Source: Thioclava electrotropha (GTDB lineage: Bacteria; Pseudomonadota; Alphaproteobacteria; Rhodobacterales; Rhodobacteraceae). Taken from it: a stretch of 64,000 nucleotides of DNA. Positions 59,104 through 64,000 of this stretch are shown here, piece by piece. The notes below the pieces were generated by a model. It saw only the letters and a program-made list of their open reading frames with translations, had not been told where the DNA came from and made no database searches. Every line of letters starts with the position of its first letter. The first letter of the stretch is position 1. The stretch lies in NCBI RefSeq assembly GCF_002085925.2, contig NZ_CP053562.1, positions 2,548,501 through 2,612,500 on the forward strand, written 5' to 3'. The position numbers were made by a program, and so were the translations under genes.

Positions 59104-59140
59104 CCGCTCGACCATTGTTCTCGAACCAATGGCGAACAAG
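59104..59140 (-). repeat. Palindromic micro-element copy 4, in istA, inverted
   Basis: Core on the minus strand GCCATTGGTTCGAG, 59120-59133. The arms CCATTG and CAATGG flank a TTCTCGAA centre, almost fully self-complementary. It separates HAVPA from VSLSKTC. Confidence 0.78.
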
Positions 59141-59687
59141 GTCTCGCTGTCCAAGACCTGCCTCGTGCGGTTCGACAATAATCGATACTCAGTCGACGCA
59201 CGCGCCGTCGGACGACCGGTCGAGATCCGCGCCTATGCCGAGCGCATCGAGTTCTGGCAAGACGGCAAGGTCGTTGGCCAGCACGAGCGCGCCTTCGGAC
59301 GCAACAAGGACGTCTACAACCCTCTGCACTACATCCCTGTTCTTGCGCGCAAACCGGGCGCCTTGCGCAACGCCGCGCCCTTCAAGGACTGGGAGCTGCC
59401 GCCCGCGATAAAGCGTGTTCAGCGCAAGCTCGGGAAGGTGCCGAACGGTGATCGTCAGATGGTCCAGATCCTGAGCATGATCCCCACCGATGGGTTGGAC
59501 GCGGTGGAAGCTGCCTGTTCGGAGGCGCTGATGGAAGGGGCTCCGGCAGCGGCCGTCGTGCTGAACATCTTGGCCCGGCATCGTGAACCACCACCGCCAC
59601 TGACAATCACCACACCGGATGCGCTGCGTCTGACCTGCGAACCAGTGGCCGACTGCAAACGCTACGACAGTCTGAGGAGACCAAACC

Positions 59688-60450
59688 ATGGAAAGATCAC
59701 AGGTGCTGGACGCGATGGGCCAGCTGAAGCTCTATGGAATGAAGGCCGCTTACGATGAGATCATCACCACGGCCGTGAAGCGGCAGCACGAGCCACAGCA
59801 GATCGTCGGTGATCTGTTGAACGCCCAAATCAGCGAGGTGAGGCGTGAGTCGCCACTGGTTCGAGGCCACGCCGAACGGCACGCTCGATCAAGTATCAGC
59901 TGACCATCGCCCGACTGCCTTTGGCAAAGGAAATCGACGAGTTCACCTTTGAGGACACGCCGGTGAACGAGACGCTGGTGCGCGACCTCGCAACAGGTGA
60001 CTTCCTCGATCAACAGCGCAACGTCGTGCTGATCGGCGGCACTGGGACCGGAAAGTCGCATCTCGCCGTCAGTATTGCACGAGCCTGCATAAGACGTGGC
60101 AAGCGCGGCCGGTTCTTCAATGTTGTGGACTTGGTGAACAAGCTCGATGCCGAGGCCCGCGCCGATCGCCAGGGTGCACTGCCGATCTGCTCTGCCGCCT
60201 CGACTTCCTGATCCTCGACGAGTTGGGCTACCTACCATTCGCTCAGACCGGCGGGCAGCTCCTCTTCCATCTCATAAGCCGCCTCTACGAGCGCACCTCG
60301 ATTATCGTGACGACCAACCTCGACTTCGGAGAGTGGCCCTCGGTCTTCGGCGATGCGAAGATGACGACCGCGCTCCTCGACCGACTTACCCACCATTGCG
60401 ATATCGTCGAAACCGGCAATGAGAGCTGGCGCTTCAAGACCCGCGAATGA
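59688..60450 (+). pseudogene. istB: Broken IS21 helper ATPase gene istB
   Basis: The ATG at 59688 begins MERSQVLDAMGQLKLYGMKA. After SEV a palindromic insertion (about 59839-59880) shifts the frame. The ATPase part continues in the next frame with Walker [15 protein letters not shown] missing G near 60180 shifts the frame again before [14 protein letters not shown]. The final [20 protein letters not shown] is intact. The gene cannot give a working IstB. Confidence 0.9.
59839..59880 (+). repeat. Palindromic micro-element copy 5, in istB
   Basis: Core GCCACTGGTTCGAG at 59852-59865, second arm degraded (GGCCACGCC). It splits istB after the NAQISE codons. Confidence 0.75.
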
Positions 60451-60577
60451 CCGAAGACCCGCTGGCCCGATACGGCTGCGCGGTGTGATAGCTACACCGC
60501 ATCGGGCCAGCTCTCGTCGTGCCAAAGGGGGTCAATTTTGGGCGCCGATTGGGGGGCAAAATTGCGTGCCGATTGAC

Positions 60578-60604
60578 AGTCACTCAGACCAATGGCGTGA
60601 CATG
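60578..60604 (-). repeat. Palindromic micro-element copy 6, at the IS21 right edge, inverted
   Basis: Core on the minus strand GCCATTGGTCTGAG, 60583-60596, between the end of IS21 (60578) and the IS3-family remnant that starts near 60609. It has 13 of 14 core bases in common with copies 2 and 3. Confidence 0.7.
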
Positions 60605-60608
60605 GCTC

Positions 60609-60987
60609 GTCGTCACCACTTTTTTGAAACCAGTTCCTTCATAGCCGCCAAGTCCAGAATCTGCTCGGCCAGCAGCTTCTTCAGCTTGGCGTTCTCGTCT
60701 TCGAGCGTCTTCAGCCGCTTTGCCTCCGGAACCGTCATGCCGCCGAACTTCGCCTTCCAGTTATAGAAAGTCCCTTCCGACATGCCGTGCTTGCGGCACA
60801 GGTCCGAGCACTTCGCGCCTGCCTCGTGTTCGGCTAGGATACCAATGATCCGGTTCCGATGCGCTTACGCGGCCCCAATGGGGCCACGATCCCATTTCCA
60901 ATCAGTGAATCTCGTTCGCTTCATCGTCCGCCCTCAAGTTGGGTCGGACTCTAATCGATGGTGGAGGAAAAATCCCGTGGCAGGTCA
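60609..60987 (-). mobile_element. Remnant of a second IS3-family copy, same element as in manC
   Basis: The inverted terminal repeat and orfA match 51346-51680 with few changes; the end at 60987 is TGACCTGCCAC on the minus strand. The similarity stops near 60609, so orfB and the other end are missing. A palindromic insert interrupts the start of orfA. Confidence 0.9.
60613..60924 (-). pseudogene. Broken orfA of the IS3-family remnant
   Basis: It begins MKRTRFTD as in the intact copy, then about 50 bp (60852-60904) replace the DEQ codons, bringing in a stop (WKWDRGPIGAA*). The normal sequence resumes at [11 protein letters not shown] and ends SKKW*. The insert holds the palindrome GGCCCCAATGGGGCC at 60871-60885. 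Confidence 0.88.
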
Positions 60988-61147
60988 CAACGCAACCAGT
61001 CGACATCCGAACAGGGATCGATGGGCTTGTTAATTCCATTTCGGGGAATTTGGATCTCGACCCTATTACCTTCCACGGCGGAACCAGCGCGCACGCCATC
61101 AGCCGCCCTTTTGGGCGTGATCAGACTGTAATTTCTGGGTATTTGTT

Positions 61148-61224
<77 letters not shown>

Positions 61225-61245
61225 TCCGTTGAGCGTTTGCCTTTA

Positions 61246-61331
61246 TGTCAGGTTATGAGCCTGACGAGGCGATCGCGTTAGGCAAACTCTCGAGGAGAGT
61301 TTGTAGCGATTGCGGGGTGCTCGATCCCGCG
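61246..61331 (-). repeat. Degenerate partial copy of the initiator tRNA with a hairpin insert
   Basis: The anticodon-arm sequence TCAGGTTATGAGCCTGACGA (61246-61265 on the plus strand) is an exact copy of the initiator tRNA arm, and GTGCTCGATCCCGCG near 61317-61331 copies its 5' end with changes. Between them lie about 45 extra bases containing a perfect palindrome (arms CAAACTCTC and GAGAGTTTG, 61283-61303). No acceptor 3' strand is present, so it is unlikely to be a working tRNA. Confidence 0.65.
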
Positions 61332-61419
61332 TTTGTTTCCCGAGGGCTTTATGTTTTTGCGATCGGGATTTTGTTTGTCATCGTTGTTTGAGAGATGAAG
61401 TTTTATCGCTTCTTTCTAG

Positions 61420-61536
61420 GTTTGGCGGTGACCTACTCTCCCACGTCTTAAGACGCAGTACCATTGGCGCGACGGCACTTAACGGCCGGGTTCGGAATGG
61501 AGCCGGGTGTTTTGCTCGTGCTATGACCACCAAACC
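61420..61536 (-). rRNA. rrf: 5S ribosomal RNA
   Basis: About 117 nt. Read on the minus strand it starts GGTTTGGTGGTCATAGCACG and ends GTCACCGCCAAACC; the two ends pair, and the CCGAACCCGGCCGTTAAG core is standard 5S. Confidence 0.95.
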
Positions 61537-61669
61537 GAGGAAGAAGCGATGAAGTTCAAGTCATGCGGCGCTTGCCGCCTCCAGCATTGCGCTGGCGCGG
61601 AGCGTTCTACACTAAATTAATGCATGCTGTTTGATCGGATGCCAGAGGTCTGGCTTCTACCGGATCAAA
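61537..61669 (-). other. 23S-5S spacer
   Basis: About 130 bp between the two rRNA genes, with no gene. The 23S processing stem probably starts here. Confidence 0.6.

Positions 61670-64000
<2,331 letters not shown>

Larger units (their letters stand above)
58038..59758 (+). pseudogene. istA: Broken IS21 transposase gene istA
   Basis: The frame starts MLVVETIAKIRRAYFQD and runs into a stop after 17 codons. Similarity resumes in other frames: KSIKQICRELRASRNTV, PWTSKLNDMLAANTRK, DTIFVGRDRAYNRRFQ, KGQVENQVGVVRRRFF, CVAWAKANLHQELRD and VRFDNNRYSVDARAVG. Breaks are of two kinds: insertions of about 30-40 bp carrying the palindromic repeat (58088, 58669, 58918, 59104) and small indels, such as a missing T at about 58254 and an extra TG at about 58497. 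DDE activity is therefore lost. Confidence 0.9.
57919..60578 (+). mobile_element. Degenerate IS21-family element
   Basis: The right end TGTCAATCGGCACGCAATTTTG (read inward from 60578) is matched at 21 of 28 positions by the left end from 57919, and multiple terminal repeats follow, as in the IS21 family. It contains istA and istB in order, both broken. Five copies of a short palindromic repeat are inserted inside it and one more abuts its right end. No target duplication is seen, so it has been rearranged or is old. A run of 12 C (57974-57985) lies in the left end. Confidence 0.88.

Overview
The window looks like chromosome of a GC-rich marine-type alphaproteobacterium of the Rhodobacteraceae/Roseobacter group. 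This is an inference from gene content: a betaine ABC importer, a beta-ketoadipate cluster with a TRAP transporter, a stachydrine-type Rieske operon, a type III PKS/ICMT pair, and GC-rich codon use with many start/stop overlaps. No species is claimed.

Layout. (1) 1-104: end of a membrane protein. (2) 301-15027: a ~14.6 kb integrative mobilizable element in a tRNA-Ser(GCT) gene. It holds a tyrosine recombinase, a small DNA-binding protein, a MobV-type relaxase with a candidate pMV158-like oriT, a KfrA-like protein, a possible replication-type protein, and a type I restriction-modification operon (hsdM, GIY-YIG protein, hsdS, hsdR). The 5' half of the tRNA and its promoter are duplicated at the two ends, so the element supplies the 5' half of the working gene. 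(3) 15.1-29.3 kb: a ThuA-domain remnant, a UspA protein, a betaine/choline-type ABC importer, a LacI-controlled carbohydrate ABC importer with a GH63-type hydrolase, and a type III PKS/ICMT pair. (4) 29.4-39.1 kb: a TRAP transporter followed upstream by pobA, pcaB, a BKACE enzyme, pcaG, pcaH, pcaC and pcaD, all on the minus strand, with pcaQ divergent. (5) 39.2-41.8 kb: an alpha/beta-hydrolase-like protein, a DXD glycosyltransferase and a small membrane protein. (6) 41.9-47.3 kb: a LysR gene divergent from a Rieske N-demethylase, its reductase and an OYE/TMADH-like demethylase.

(7) 48.4-57.9 kb: a surface-polysaccharide locus. It encodes GDP-L-fucose synthesis (gmd, fcl), manC cut by a 1271-bp IS3-family element with a perfect 4-bp target duplication, and four glycan genes of visibly lower GC. 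It ends in a truncated glycosyltransferase remnant. (8) 57.9-61.0 kb: a decayed IS21-family element carrying five copies of a short palindromic sequence, with a sixth directly at its right edge, and then a broken second copy of the IS3-family element. (9) 61.1-64.0 kb: the 3' end of a ribosomal RNA operon on the minus strand (23S, 5S, initiator tRNA), with a degenerate extra piece of the initiator tRNA in the 5S-tRNA spacer.

Working together: regions 3 and 6 handle import and breakdown of compatible solutes and betaines; region 4 turns 4-hydroxybenzoate and protocatechuate into central metabolites; region 7 builds a fucose-containing glycan but is probably compromised by the manC insertion. 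The two least ordinary observations are the palindromic micro-element family in the IS21 copy and the tRNA 5'-half exchange by the integrative element.
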